41,028 nt of DNA from Congregicoccus sp964517665 (GTDB taxonomy: Bacteria > Verrucomicrobiota > Verrucomicrobiia > Opitutales > Opitutaceae), in contig CAZFCY010000014.1 in assembly GCA_964517665.1 (NCBI GenBank), forward strand, positions 1 to 41,028. Reading direction: 5' to 3'. The notes under the pieces are model-generated. The model had not been told where the DNA came from, ran no database searches, and saw only the letters and a list, made by a program, of their open reading frames with translations. The first letter of the stretch is position 1. The number at the start of each line of letters is the position of its first letter. Of the stretch, positions 8,386 to 16,767 are shown piece after piece. The translations under genes were made by a program, and so were the position numbers.

Positions 8386-9446
8386 TATTCTATCGAGGCC
8401 TCGACGTGTTCCACGCGCGCGGGCGCGCTCGGGCCATCCATCCACGTCGCGCCGATCAATGTCGCGCGGGGAAACTCCTGCGCGCCGGTTTCGTTGTTGT
8501 GGATCTGGCTCACGACCATGTCCACCGCGGCTTCGCCGGTCACGCGGTTGTGCTGGTTCATGCCCGCGATCTCCGGGCGCGAGGCGCGCCACTCGAGTTG
8601 AATCAACGCCATGTCCTCCGGCACGCGCCTGCCGGCGTCCGCGAGCCAGCCGACGACGTTGTTGTAGAGCGTGAAGACGACGTCGGGCCGATGCCGCTCG
8701 AGCCAGGCCTTGAACAACTGCCGCCTGCGCGCGCCCCGCATTTCGCTGAAGAGCGGAATCCGCCGGCCGGCGGGAAGCATGCGCTGCCCGGTGAAGAAGC
8801 CCGCGGAAAACCGGCGCTCCACCAACGCGTCGATCACGTCGTCGAGCACCATCGCCGGCCGCTTGTAGCCGAGTCTCAACGCCTTCTCGAAAGCGTCGAG
8901 CGCGAGGTGATGGTGGTCCACGCAACAAAACGAGAGCGCGGGATCGCGCGTGCGCACGCCGGTGACGACACACGGGAAACGATCCCAGACGGCGCGGAAC
9001 GCGGCCGGCAGGTGGTTCGTGTCCATCAGGCCCACGAGCACGAGCCCCTTGATCGCGCGCGTGCTCAGGATCCGGATCCAGCGATCCGCCGTGAGCGCGG
9101 GATCGTGCAGCCAGAAGCGATCGAACGAGTAGCCGAGCTTCGCCGCGCGGCTCTCGCAGCCTTCCACATAGGTCGGAATGGTCGGATGATCGCGCAGCGC
9201 GGATGGATCCCGATTCGCGTTCACCAGCGCGAGCTTGGCCTGGAGCGGCCGCGTGCGCGTGGCGCGCAGTTGCGCCATGAGTTGCGCGACGACCGCGTTT
9301 GTCTGGTAGCCCATGCGCTCCGCCGCCTCGCGCACCCGCTCGCGCGTGGCGGGCGGGATCTGCGGGCTTCCGCGCAGGGCGAGCGAGATGGTGTTCTTGG
9401 AGTAGCCCAGCTCGCGCGCGATGTCGTTGAGGGTGATGCGGGCCAT
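8385..9446 (-). CDS. LacI-family transcriptional regulator
   Basis: A 353-residue regulator. The N-terminus ITLNDIARELGYSKNTISLA is the family helix-turn-helix (about residues 4-23), followed by a hinge helix near 45-55. The remainder is a periplasmic-binding-protein-like sensor domain (about 65-335). The family usually binds a sugar or sugar derivative and releases or tightens on a palindromic operator. No sugar-utilisation operon is adjacent, so the regulator may act on distant genes. A 25-bp palindrome lies 61 bp upstream of the start and may be its own operator. The short C-terminal tail VEHVEASIE is unremarkable. Confidence 0.92.
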   Translation of the reverse strand: MARITLNDIARELGYSKNTISLALRGSPQIPPATRERVREAAERMGYQTNAVVAQLMAQLRATRTRPLQAKLALVNANRDPSALRDHPTIPTYVEGCESRAAKLGYSFDRFWLHDPALTADRWIRILSTRAIKGLVLVGLMDTNHLPAAFRAVWDRFPCVVTGVRTRDPALSFCCVDHHHLALDAFEKALRLGYKRPAMVLDDVIDALVERRFSAGFFTGQRMLPAGRRIPLFSEMRGARRRQLFKAWLERHRPDVVFTLYNNVVGWLADAGRRVPEDMALIQLEWRASRPEIAGMNQHNRVTGEAAVDMVVSQIHNNETGAQEFPRATLIGATWMDGPSAPARVEHVEASIE

Positions 9447-9506
9447 CGAAGGATTCGACCGATGCCGACGTTTCGCAGTTTCACGGAACGGTCAAGTAAA
9501 GCCCGG

Positions 9507-9531
9507 CGTGTATCGACCATCCGGATACACG
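9507..9531. promoter_or_regulatory. palindromic operator candidate upstream of the LacI gene
   Basis: CGTGTATC (9507-9514) and GATACACG (9524-9531) are perfect inverted arms around a 9-nt spacer. The site is 61 bp upstream of the LacI-family start, so autoregulation is plausible. LacI operators usually have a central CG and tighter arms, so another regulator is also possible. Confidence 0.45.
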
Positions 9532-9655
9532 CGCGGGCGGAGACCGGCCGCCTGCCCGGGCGCCCCGCCCGCCTTGTTTTTGACATCACGACCAAGAGGT
9601 TTGACGCGCCGGAACCTTTCTCCTTGGCTCCCAAAAAGGCGGCGATCCGCCTCGA

Positions 9656-9732
9656 GGGCCTGTAGCTCAATCGGTTAGAGCAGAGGACTCATAATCCTTT
9701 GGTTCTCGGTTCAAGTCCGAGCAGGCCCACCA
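9656..9732 (+). tRNA. tRNA with CAU anticodon, probably tRNA-Ile2
   Basis: A complete 77-nt cloverleaf with encoded CCA. The acceptor stem GGGCCTG/CAGGCCC, D-stem GCTC/GAGC, anticodon stem GAGGA/TCCTT with loop CTCATAA, and T-stem CTCGG/CCGAG all pair (one G-T). Anticodon CAT could be elongator Met or the lysidine-modified Ile2 that reads AUA. C4-G69 and C5-G68 in the acceptor stem are known positive elements for TilS in E. coli, and the ACTCATAAT context fits Ile2, so Ile2 is favoured. The initiator type is excluded because positions 1 and 72 form a G-C pair. Confidence 0.93.
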
Positions 9733-9780
9733 GATGGCGGAAGTCGGTCAGGGTTCGCTCGACACGCTGAGCCCCTGGCG

Positions 9781-11385
9781 TCACCGCTCCCGCGCGCCCC
9801 CTGCGCCTGGCACGCCGAGGGTGAGCGTCCGCTGGGCGTCGCGCCATACGGGCCTTGCGCCGATCAGCGCGTCCGGGCCGCTTGTGTCGAGCGCTTCCAG
9901 GTCGGCCGTGACCGCGGCGGTGAGTCTTTCGTAATCCGGCACGCGCGCCAGGTTCTCCAGCAGCGAGCGCGCGCGTTTGTCGCGCAAGCGGTGCAGCAGG
10001 CCCGCGACGCGGTAGCGGACGACCATGGGATCGACGGATGTCTTGACGAGATCGGCGACGAGCTGCACGTCCGATTTCGAAAGCGGGTTCGCATACAACA
10101 ACGCCTGCCCGAGTTCCTGCGGCGCCGATTCGAGGGTGGGATCGAGTTTCAGCGCGCGTTTCAGCGCATCGCTCAACCGCCGCGCGTCCCCGGGTCGCAA
10201 GCTGTAGGCGTCCGGCCGGTCTCCGAGGCGATCCCGCAACTCCTGCGCCGCCGGAAGATAGAAGGCATAGGCGTGACGCGATCCCAGCGCGGCCGCCTCC
10301 TTGAAATAGCGGACGGCCGCGCGGTGATCTCCCCGGAGGGCGGATACGATCGCCAGGCCCTCGCGCGGAAGCGGGCTCTCGGGCTCGCTTCGCCGCGCGG
10401 CCAGAAAGCGCAGCTCGGCGCGGTCCAGGTTCCGCGACCCGCAGATCTCGAGCGCCGCCAGCGCGCACTCGACCTCGATCGCGGGCGCGTCCTCGGCGAC
10501 GAACTGCCTGCGCAGTTCGTCCCGCGGGAAATCCATGCTCAGGATCCGGTACTGCCCGCCATGGACATAGCGGCCGAGTTGCCGCTCGATCTCCTTCATG
10601 CTTGCGCCCATCGCCTCTTCGAGGGCCTCGACGGGATGCCTGCCCGCGCCGGCCAGTTGCATGTAATCGCGCAGTTTCTGGCCGCCGTCCTCCACCTTCG
10701 AGCCGCAGAGTATATAGTGGGTCAGCGCCCAGGCCTGGGCGTAGAACGACTCGACCTTCTTGCGCTCGCCGTAATCGACGCTTCGGTCGTTGCTCGCGAC
10801 GACGGCGCCGAGCGAATCGACGCCGTATCGCTGAAGCCAGGCCAGGTTGCCGTCGTCGGCCATGAACAGTTTGCAGCGCTTTCCCTGGATGGCGAAGGTC
10901 GAGTACAATTCGGCGATGCCCTCGTTCAGCCAGTTCGGGAGGCGGCCGCGCATCGAGGCCAGGAGCCAGTGGACGCACTCGTGCTGAACGAGCTGCCGGG
11001 TGGCCTCGTCCGCGTCCGACTGATGGAAGGCCATCGTCGAAAGCAGTTCGGTCCGGTGGAAATAGCCGCCGATATATTTTCCCGGCGCGTAAGGCTCGAA
11101 GCTCCGCTTGTCCTTGAAGCACACCACGCGCGCGCGGCTCAGGTTTTTCGGATCCAGTTTCCAGATCGAACCGACGGACCTGCGAAACTGTTCCAGCCAG
11201 ACCGCTGTATCAATCGCCGCGTCCTTTCCGGCGTCCGAATAAATATCGAAGAACTCGCCGCGCACGACCTGCCATTTGGGCGCGGCCGCGGCGGTGGGCG
11301 CCGGCCAGAGGGCGGCCGCCATCGCGATCGTTCCATACGCGGCCAATCGTCCAGACAGGCGCCGGATTCCGGGGTGGGGCAACAT
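9781..11385 (-). CDS. secreted DUF1570/peptidase-MA-like metalloprotease
   Basis: A 534-residue exported protein. A hydrophobic signal (about 15-35, ending in AAAAP) precedes the mature region. HECVH (135-139), followed by LPNWLNEGIAE (149-159), is the zinc-peptidase pattern HExxH plus a downstream glutamate in NEG, as in gluzincins of the peptidase-MA/DUF1570 group. The C-terminal half (about 290-500) is rich in helical repeats resembling TPR or Sel1 units and may bind the substrate or a partner. It probably acts in the periplasm on an unknown protein. It is the last gene of a seven-gene minus-strand run, 78 nt after the dienelactone-hydrolase-like gene. Confidence 0.82.
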   Translation of the reverse strand: MLPHPGIRRLSGRLAAYGTIAMAAALWPAPTAAAAPKWQVVRGEFFDIYSDAGKDAAIDTAVWLEQFRRSVGSIWKLDPKNLSRARVVCFKDKRSFEPYAPGKYIGGYFHRTELLSTMAFHQSDADEATRQLVQHECVHWLLASMRGRLPNWLNEGIAELYSTFAIQGKRCKLFMADDGNLAWLQRYGVDSLGAVVASNDRSVDYGERKKVESFYAQAWALTHYILCGSKVEDGGQKLRDYMQLAGAGRHPVEALEEAMGASMKEIERQLGRYVHGGQYRILSMDFPRDELRRQFVAEDAPAIEVECALAALEICGSRNLDRAELRFLAARRSEPESPLPREGLAIVSALRGDHRAAVRYFKEAAALGSRHAYAFYLPAAQELRDRLGDRPDAYSLRPGDARRLSDALKRALKLDPTLESAPQELGQALLYANPLSKSDVQLVADLVKTSVDPMVVRYRVAGLLHRLRDKRARSLLENLARVPDYERLTAAVTADLEALDTSGPDALIGARPVWRDAQRTLTLGVPGAGGARER

Positions 11386-11463
11386 GCCCGCGGAAGTAAA
11401 CAGCCGGAAGGTTTGCTGCCAAGCCGATCCGGCGCAACCATCACTTCCAACCGCGCGCTCGAA

Positions 11464-12270
11464 CTACTGGAAAATATAAAGGAAGAACCGCTCCATCTCC
11501 TCGAACGCCGCCTTGGCGGCCTCCTCCTGGTAGGCCGCGCCGGTGGAAGGATCGTCCCCCGCCGCGGGGTTGGTGAAGGCGTGCACGGCCTTCGGGTACG
11601 CAACCAGTCGATACGCCGCGCCGGCCTCGTTCAGCTCGGACATGCACGCCGCGACGTCGTCCGGAGAGACGTGCGGATCGATGGAGCCGTGCAGTATCAG
11701 GATTCTGGGCACGATCTTGTCCGGGCGCTGGGTCGAGAACGGCTTCAACCCGCCGTGGAAGGAAACCACGCCGGCGATGTCGGTGCCGCTGCGGGCCAGC
11801 TCGAGCACGGCGGCGCCTCCGAAGCAGAAGCCGATCGCGCCCAGCCTCGTCGCATCGACGCCGGGCAGCTTCTTCATCTCTTCGAGCGCCGCGAGGGTGC
11901 GCTCGCGAAACAGCGGCGGGTTTTGATAGAATTTGCCCGCGAGCTTGCTTGCGCCGGCGGAATCGGTCGCGCGCACGCCCTTGCCATACATATCGATCGC
12001 GAAGGCGATATAGCCGAGCCGCGCCAGGTGTTCCGCCTGCGCGCGGCTGAACTCGCCGTTCCCCATCCAGTCGTGCGCCACCATGACGGCGGGACGGGCC
12101 GCCTTCTCCGCCGCCGGCCGCGCGACATAGCCTTCATACACATCGCCGCCGATCTTGTACTCGTGGGGGGCGACGGTTATGGTTGTTTCCGCGGACACGC
12201 GCATCTCGGGCGAGCAGGCGGCAAGCAACGTCATCGTCGCGAGGGGAAGAACGAGCGATTTGAGGTTCAT
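11464..12270 (-). CDS. dienelactone-hydrolase family lipoprotein
   Basis: A 268-residue alpha/beta hydrolase. MNLKSLVLPLATMTLLAACS carries a lipobox with Cys19, so the protein is exported and lipid-anchored. GFCFGG (147-152) provides a cysteine nucleophile, Cys149, typical of dienelactone hydrolases; GSID (195-198) gives Asp198 and AVHAF (228-232) gives His230. The Cys-Asp-His triad is complete. Classical family members are cytoplasmic and open muconate-type lactones, so the lipoprotein form probably has a different, periplasmic substrate. It lies 60 nt downstream of the dehydrogenase gene in the same direction. Confidence 0.88.
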   Translation of the reverse strand: MNLKSLVLPLATMTLLAACSPEMRVSAETTITVAPHEYKIGGDVYEGYVARPAAEKAARPAVMVAHDWMGNGEFSRAQAEHLARLGYIAFAIDMYGKGVRATDSAGASKLAGKFYQNPPLFRERTLAALEEMKKLPGVDATRLGAIGFCFGGAAVLELARSGTDIAGVVSFHGGLKPFSTQRPDKIVPRILILHGSIDPHVSPDDVAACMSELNEAGAAYRLVAYPKAVHAFTNPAAGDDPSTGAAYQEEAAKAAFEEMERFFLYIFQ

Positions 12271-12330
12271 GGGCGCTAAGGTGCGACTCCGCGGGCCAAG
12301 CGCAAGAAAGCGCGCAGGGCAGGCGGGCGG

Positions 12331-13320
12331 CTACGCTTCGGTGGTTTTCTTGAAGACTTCGGGGTTCACGCAATTCGGCGGCCGCTCGCCGGCGAGGGCG
12401 GCGAGGAGGTTGTCGAGCGCGAGCAGGCCCATGCGCGCGCGCGTGCCGACGGTTGCGCTGCCGAGATGCGGGAGCAGCACGCAATTCGGGAGCGTGAGGA
12501 GTTCCGCTTCGACGTGGGGCTCGCGCTCGAAGACATCGAGGCCCGCGGCGGCGATTTGTTTTTTCTTCAGCGCTTCGACGAGCGCCTTTTCATCCACGAT
12601 CGAACCGCGCGCGGTGTTTACGAGAATGGCGTCCGGCTTCATGCGCGCGAGCGCCGCGGCATCGATGAGGTGGTGCGTCTCCGGTGTGTAGGCGGTGTGG
12701 ATGGAAACGATGTCGGCTTCGGCGAGAAGCTCGTCGCGCTCGCGATAATCGACGCCGAGTTCCAGCTCGATGCCCGGTTCGAGCCGGGTGCGGTTCCAAT
12801 AAAGGATGCGCATGTCGAAGGCGCGCGCGCGATGCGCCACGGCCTGGCCGATGCGGCCGAAGCCGACGAGGCCGAGTGTCGCGCCCGAGACGTCGGAACC
12901 GAGCAATTGCAGCGGCTCCCAGCCGGTCCAGCGGCCTTCGCGCACGATCCGCTCGCCTTCGCTGAAGCGTCGCGCGGTGGCGAGGATCAATCCGAGCGCG
13001 ACATCCGCCGTCGCGGCCGTGAGCACGTCGGGTGTGTTCGTGACGAGGATGCCGCGCGCGGTGGCCGCGGCGACGTCGATGTGGTTGTAGCCCACGCCGA
13101 AGTTGGCCACGACCTTCAGCTTCGGGCACGCGTTCAACACGGCGGCATCGATGCGATTCGTGACCGTCGGGATGACGCCGACGCACTCCCGCATGGCGGC
13201 GACGAGTTCTTCACTGGAAAGCTCCCGGCCTTCGTCGTGGAAGGAAAGATCGGTCTCGCCGGCGAGCCGGTCCATGACGGCATCCGGGAGACGGCGGGTG
13301 AGAAAGACGCGCGGCTTCAT
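12331..13320 (-). CDS. D-isomer 2-hydroxyacid dehydrogenase
   Basis: A 329-residue NAD(P)-dependent reductase of the glyoxylate/hydroxypyruvate reductase or D-glycerate dehydrogenase group. The substrate-binding segment VVANFGVGYNHID (70-82) is typical. GFGRIG (153-158) is the nucleotide-binding glycine motif, followed by YWNRTR (174-179) instead of an acidic residue, which hints at NADP use. Catalytic Arg238 (NTARGS), Glu267 (FEREP) and His285 (LPHLGS) are all present. It interconverts 2-oxo and D-2-hydroxy acids in the cytoplasm. The exact substrate cannot be fixed. The EamA exporter gene precedes it by 67 nt. Confidence 0.92.
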   Translation of the reverse strand: MKPRVFLTRRLPDAVMDRLAGETDLSFHDEGRELSSEELVAAMRECVGVIPTVTNRIDAAVLNACPKLKVVANFGVGYNHIDVAAATARGILVTNTPDVLTAATADVALGLILATARRFSEGERIVREGRWTGWEPLQLLGSDVSGATLGLVGFGRIGQAVAHRARAFDMRILYWNRTRLEPGIELELGVDYRERDELLAEADIVSIHTAYTPETHHLIDAAALARMKPDAILVNTARGSIVDEKALVEALKKKQIAAAGLDVFEREPHVEAELLTLPNCVLLPHLGSATVGTRARMGLLALDNLLAALAGERPPNCVNPEVFKKTTEA

Positions 13321-13387
13321 GGTGTGCGGAAAGCGTGAATCATCCGGCGGGATTTGAAACGCTGAAACGTCGGGCCGTGGAACCGCC

Positions 13388-14311
13388 TCAATCGGTTCGC
13401 TTGCGCGCGGTGATGAGCGCGACTCCGCCGAGCAACAGGGCGGCGGCGATGAGCATGCGACTCGTCACCACCTCGCCGCCGATGGCCCAACCGACAAACA
13501 CGGCCACGGCCGGATTGACGTAGGCATACGTGCTCACGCGCGCGGGCGCGCTGACCTTCAAGAGATAAATATACGCGGCATAGGCGCCGAGCGAACCAGC
13601 CAGCGTCAGGTAGGTCCAGCCGCCGAACAACTCCCATGTCCACGGCATCTCCGGGATCCGGGAAAACTCGCCCGCGATTGCCGCCGCGCCGGTCAGCCAG
13701 GCGGAACCGAGGAGCATCTGCATGGACGCCGCGAGAAATGCGTCGTCGGCCTGCCGCGCCTGCCGGCCCAGCACGGAACCTGTCGCCCAGCACACCGCCG
13801 CGCCGGCGCAGGCGAGGGTCGGGAGCAGTCCAGCCTCGCGGGCCGCGTCGAGTCTCGCGGGCCCGATGAGCAGAATCATCCCGGCAAACCCAAGGGCCAG
13901 CCCGACGAAGACGGCGGGAGCGGGTCGGTTTCCACGCGGGCGCAGCCACTCGATCAGGACCATCGTCAACGGCGTGATGGCGACGATCAGCGCGGTGAGT
14001 CCGGAAGGCACGTGTTGTTGCGCCCAGGACGTGGTACCGTAGCCGCCGAGGAGCAGAAGCGCGCTGATCCAGAGAGCGGCAAGCCAGTTGGCTTTCGTGG
14101 GTTTGCCCGCCCCTTGCGCGCGGCGCAGAAGATACAAAATCGATCCGGCCACGACGAACCTTCCCGCCGTCATGAGCAGCGGCGGCCACGCATGCACCAC
14201 TTGCCCCACGACAAAATAGGTCGTGCCCCACACGAGGTAGATCACGGCGAAGGCGAGCGCGATGCGCCACGTGGGTTCGGCGGCCGCGCGCGGTTGGGAG
14301 GCGGGGTTCAT
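13388..14311 (-). CDS. EamA/DMT-family exporter
   Basis: A 307-residue inner-membrane transporter with about ten hydrophobic helices in two EamA repeats. The first repeat begins FAVIYLVWGTTYFVVGQ (16-32), the YedA/RhaT-like signature, and the second lies near residues 165-300. Family members export amino acids, nucleosides or other metabolites; the substrate here is not apparent. The gene is 18 nt downstream of the HAD phosphatase gene on the same strand and ends before the hydroxyacid dehydrogenase, so these three are probably co-transcribed. Confidence 0.9.
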   Translation of the reverse strand: MNPASQPRAAAEPTWRIALAFAVIYLVWGTTYFVVGQVVHAWPPLLMTAGRFVVAGSILYLLRRAQGAGKPTKANWLAALWISALLLLGGYGTTSWAQQHVPSGLTALIVAITPLTMVLIEWLRPRGNRPAPAVFVGLALGFAGMILLIGPARLDAAREAGLLPTLACAGAAVCWATGSVLGRQARQADDAFLAASMQMLLGSAWLTGAAAIAGEFSRIPEMPWTWELFGGWTYLTLAGSLGAYAAYIYLLKVSAPARVSTYAYVNPAVAVFVGWAIGGEVVTSRMLIAAALLLGGVALITARKRTD

Positions 14312-14329
14312 GGGGTTGCGGCGACGGGG

Positions 14330-15037
14330 TCAGGCAAGTCGCGCGAGCAGCGCGGGAAGTTCACGGAGTGTCCCGATCTGGAAAAAACGGCCTGCGACCG
14401 ACGCGGCCTCCGGAGCCTCGGCGTGTTCCGCCGCCCAGGTGATCCGGTAGGGCACGTGGACCGCGCTGCATCCGAGATCGAGCGCGGGAAGGACGTCCGA
14501 CTTCAACGAGTTGCCCACCATGAGAAACTCGCGCGGCGCGATCCCGTGGCGCGAGAGGATGCGTCGATAGACCGCCGCGTTCTTCTCGGAGAGGATTTCG
14601 ACGCGCTCGAAATGCTGCTCGATCCCGCTCAGGCGCGCCTTGCGTTCCTGATCGCGGAGATCGCCCTTCGTGATGAGCAGCAGCCGATAGGATTTCGCCA
14701 GTTCGGGCACGACCTCGGCCACGCCGTCGAGCAGCTCGACCGGATGGCGCAGCATCTCCTTCGCGGAATCGAGGATCGCGCGAATCTCGTCCGCGCTGAT
14801 CGCGCCTTTGGTCAATTCGATCGCCGTCTCGATCGAGGAAAGCGCATGGGATTTGATGCCGTAGCCGAACAGCTCGAGATTGCGCATCTCCGTTTCGAAG
14901 AGCGTGCGCTCGACCGTCTCCGCATCGTGGTGACGCGCGAGCAGGTCGCGGTAGCGGTGATGGGCGGTCTCGTAAATGGACTCGTTGTGCCAGAGGGTGT
15001 CGTCGGCATCGAAGCCGATGGTCGTGATTGCGGGCAT
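14330..15037 (-). CDS. HAD-superfamily hydrolase
   Basis: A 235-residue HAD hydrolase starting MPAITTIGFDADDTLWHNE. Motif I is FDADDT (9-14) with nucleophile Asp10 and acid/base Asp12. Motif II is LLITKGD (Thr), motif III a Lys in the ILSEKNAAVY segment, and motif IV is the VGNSLKSDV segment. A helical cap occupies about residues 20-95, as in subclass C1 phosphatases. It removes phosphate from a small metabolite, not identifiable here. The start was taken at this ATG because the nucleophile motif follows directly; upstream in-frame sequence is low-complexity. It sits 70 nt below queE and 18 nt above the exporter gene. Confidence 0.9.
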   Translation of the reverse strand: MPAITTIGFDADDTLWHNESIYETAHHRYRDLLARHHDAETVERTLFETEMRNLELFGYGIKSHALSSIETAIELTKGAISADEIRAILDSAKEMLRHPVELLDGVAEVVPELAKSYRLLLITKGDLRDQERKARLSGIEQHFERVEILSEKNAAVYRRILSRHGIAPREFLMVGNSLKSDVLPALDLGCSAVHVPYRITWAAEHAEAPEAASVAGRFFQIGTLRELPALLARLA

Positions 15038-15107
15038 GGGTCGAAAGGGAGGCGGAGAGCGGGGTGGCGATCCGATGAAGGCAGGTGTTCCTTTTGCAGC
15101 GACCCGT

Positions 15108-15821
15108 TCAGGTGCCGCGCGTGTTGCCGAACAGCTCGATGTGCAGCCGGTGCGCGTAGCGAAAACCGCGCTCCATGCATGCGCGCACGAGCCAGGCACT
15201 GCGCGCGCGAAGCGCCTCCAGCGTGACGCCCTCGGGCATGAGAAAAACGCGCGAGCGCTCGACCGCCGGTCCGATCTCGCCGAGCAGGTTCTCGATTTCG
15301 GCGAGATCCGATTCGGCGGTGACGACGAACTTCAGTTGATAATCCCCGCCGCCTGCGGTCGCGGCCTCGATCCATTCGCGCGCGATCCCGGGTCGATGGC
15401 GCAACCGCTCGTGGCGCTCGCGCCAGCCGGTCCCGCGCGGGTCGTCGTCGGCCGGGGTGGAGTTGGCCAGTTTCGGGCTGAGCGAGGCGAGGTCGAAGGC
15501 GATGCCCGCGGGCGCGATGGTCCCGGCCGTCTCGATCGTCACGTGCCGGCCGGCCACCTTCAGTCGCGCGGCGAGCGCGCGGAGATCCTTCGCGATCATC
15601 GGCTCCCCGCCGGTGAGCACGACGTGTCGCGAGCCGAGTCTGAGCACCGCGGCGCAGATGGCATCGACACTCTGCTCCGGACCCTCGGGCTGCCACGAGG
15701 CGTAGGGCGTGTCGCACCACGCGCAGCGCAGGTTGCAGCCGCTCGTGCGCACGAAGACCGAGGGCACGCCGGTGAGCGAGCCCTCGCCCTGGATCGAATG
15801 AAAGATCTCGGAAATGCGCAT
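15108..15821 (-). CDS. queE: 7-carboxy-7-deazaguanine synthase QueE
   Basis: A 237-residue radical-SAM enzyme that rearranges 6-carboxytetrahydropterin to 7-carboxy-7-deazaguanine, the step before QueC in preQ0/queuosine synthesis. ISEIFHSIQGEG (3-14) is diagnostic of QueE. The 4Fe-4S motif is CNLRCAWC (29-36), the classical CxxxCxxC spacing. LTGGEP and the SAM-binding glycine region follow. The ATG chosen puts MRISEIF at the N-terminus; a longer in-frame start has no family support. queC lies 25 nt upstream in the same direction. queD and folE are not in the window. Confidence 0.96.
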   Translation of the reverse strand: MRISEIFHSIQGEGSLTGVPSVFVRTSGCNLRCAWCDTPYASWQPEGPEQSVDAICAAVLRLGSRHVVLTGGEPMIAKDLRALAARLKVAGRHVTIETAGTIAPAGIAFDLASLSPKLANSTPADDDPRGTGWRERHERLRHRPGIAREWIEAATAGGGDYQLKFVVTAESDLAEIENLLGEIGPAVERSRVFLMPEGVTLEALRARSAWLVRACMERGFRYAHRLHIELFGNTRGT

Positions 15822-15846
15822 CGTTGCGTGTGCGGCCGCCGGAGCG

Positions 15847-16548
15847 TCACACGTCCGGCCGTGGCGGAAGCGGCGAGGCATCGGCGTAGGTCGTCGGGTC
15901 GTTCAACCCGGCGAGCAGAAATGCCTCGCGGCGCTCGACGCAGGTGCCGCAGCGCCCGCAATGAAGCTCGCCGCCCTTGTAGCACGACCAGGTGTGGGCG
16001 AAATCGACGCCGGCCTCCGCGCCGCGCCGCGCGATCTGCGCCTTGTTCAACGCGATGAACGGCCGGAGCACCTCCACGCCCGCAAACGTGCCGAGACGGA
16101 TGGCGTCGCCCATCGCGCGCATGAACGGCTCCCGGCAATCCGGGTAGATCGCGTGATCACCGGCGTGGGCGGCGATGACGACGGCGGTTGCCTCGACGCT
16201 CTCCGCCACGCCCGCGGCGATGGAGAGCAGGATGCCGTTGCGAAACGGCACGACGGTCTGGCGCATGTTGTCCTCTTCGTAATGGCCTTCGGGAATCGTG
16301 CCGCCCGAGGCGAGCAGGGCGGAGGAAAAGAGGCGGTCGACAAAATCCAGTCGCGCGATCTCGTGCCGGACGCCGAGTCGCGCGGCGTGATGGGCGGCAA
16401 AGGGAATCTCGCGATCGTTGTGTTTCGATCCGTAGTGAAAACTCAGCGCCATGGCCACGGTGTGCCCGAGAGCGCGCGCCTCGTAGAGGGCGGCGACGGA
16501 GTCCATGCCTCCGCTGCACAGGACGATCACTTTTCGCGGCGATGCCAT
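15847..16548 (-). CDS. queC: 7-cyano-7-deazaguanine synthase QueC
   Basis: A 233-residue cytoplasmic ATP-dependent enzyme that converts 7-carboxy-7-deazaguanine to preQ0. The PP-loop SGGMDS (12-17) lies at the N-terminus. Four cysteines, Cys189, Cys197, Cys200 and Cys203 (CYKGGELHCGRCGTC region), form the family's zinc site. The start MASPRKVIVLCSGG was chosen because the PP-loop normally lies within the first 20 residues; the frame stays open far upstream only as a shadow of the HDAC-family and RNase D genes on the other strand. queE follows after 25 nt, so the two form an operon. Confidence 0.96.
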   Translation of the reverse strand: MASPRKVIVLCSGGMDSVAALYEARALGHTVAMALSFHYGSKHNDREIPFAAHHAARLGVRHEIARLDFVDRLFSSALLASGGTIPEGHYEEDNMRQTVVPFRNGILLSIAAGVAESVEATAVVIAAHAGDHAIYPDCREPFMRAMGDAIRLGTFAGVEVLRPFIALNKAQIARRGAEAGVDFAHTWSCYKGGELHCGRCGTCVERREAFLLAGLNDPTTYADASPLPPRPDV

Positions 16549-16625
16549 TGCTGGTGATTCGAGAGCGCGGCGCAGGTGGAGACAATCCGCTTTTCGGAGC
16601 GTCGGGCGAGAGGGCGCCTGGCGCT

Positions 16626-16707
16626 GGTGGTCGCGCCCGTCCCGGGCGCGTTTCGGGAAGGTTCGGGCAAAGGCCCGAGCCGCGCGTCCGTCCCGGGCGC
16701 GACCACC
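16626..16707. repeat. nested inverted repeat between queC and the HDAC-like gene
   Basis: GGTGGTCGCGCCCG (16626-16639) pairs perfectly with CGGGCGCGACCACC (16694-16707). The word GTCCCGGGCGCG occurs twice in direct orientation (16639-16650 and 16690-16701), and an inner hairpin TCGGGC/GCCCGA lies at about 16663-16678. This gives a cruciform-like element about 82 bp long in the divergent region. Confidence 0.75.
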
Positions 16708-16767
16708 TCGGAGGCGATGCGTTGCGCTTGCGGCGGAGCGCGCGCGGGCTTCGGATGCGAGCGTTTC

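Noticed and set aside
9656..9732. Initiator tRNA-fMet
   Set aside because: Positions 1-72 are a G-C pair and the anticodon stem lacks the three consecutive G-C pairs of initiators.
9991..12279. A 762-codon plus-strand open frame
   Set aside because: It covers the antisense of the HExxH peptidase and the Cys-triad hydrolase across their intergenic gap, which no single gene should do.
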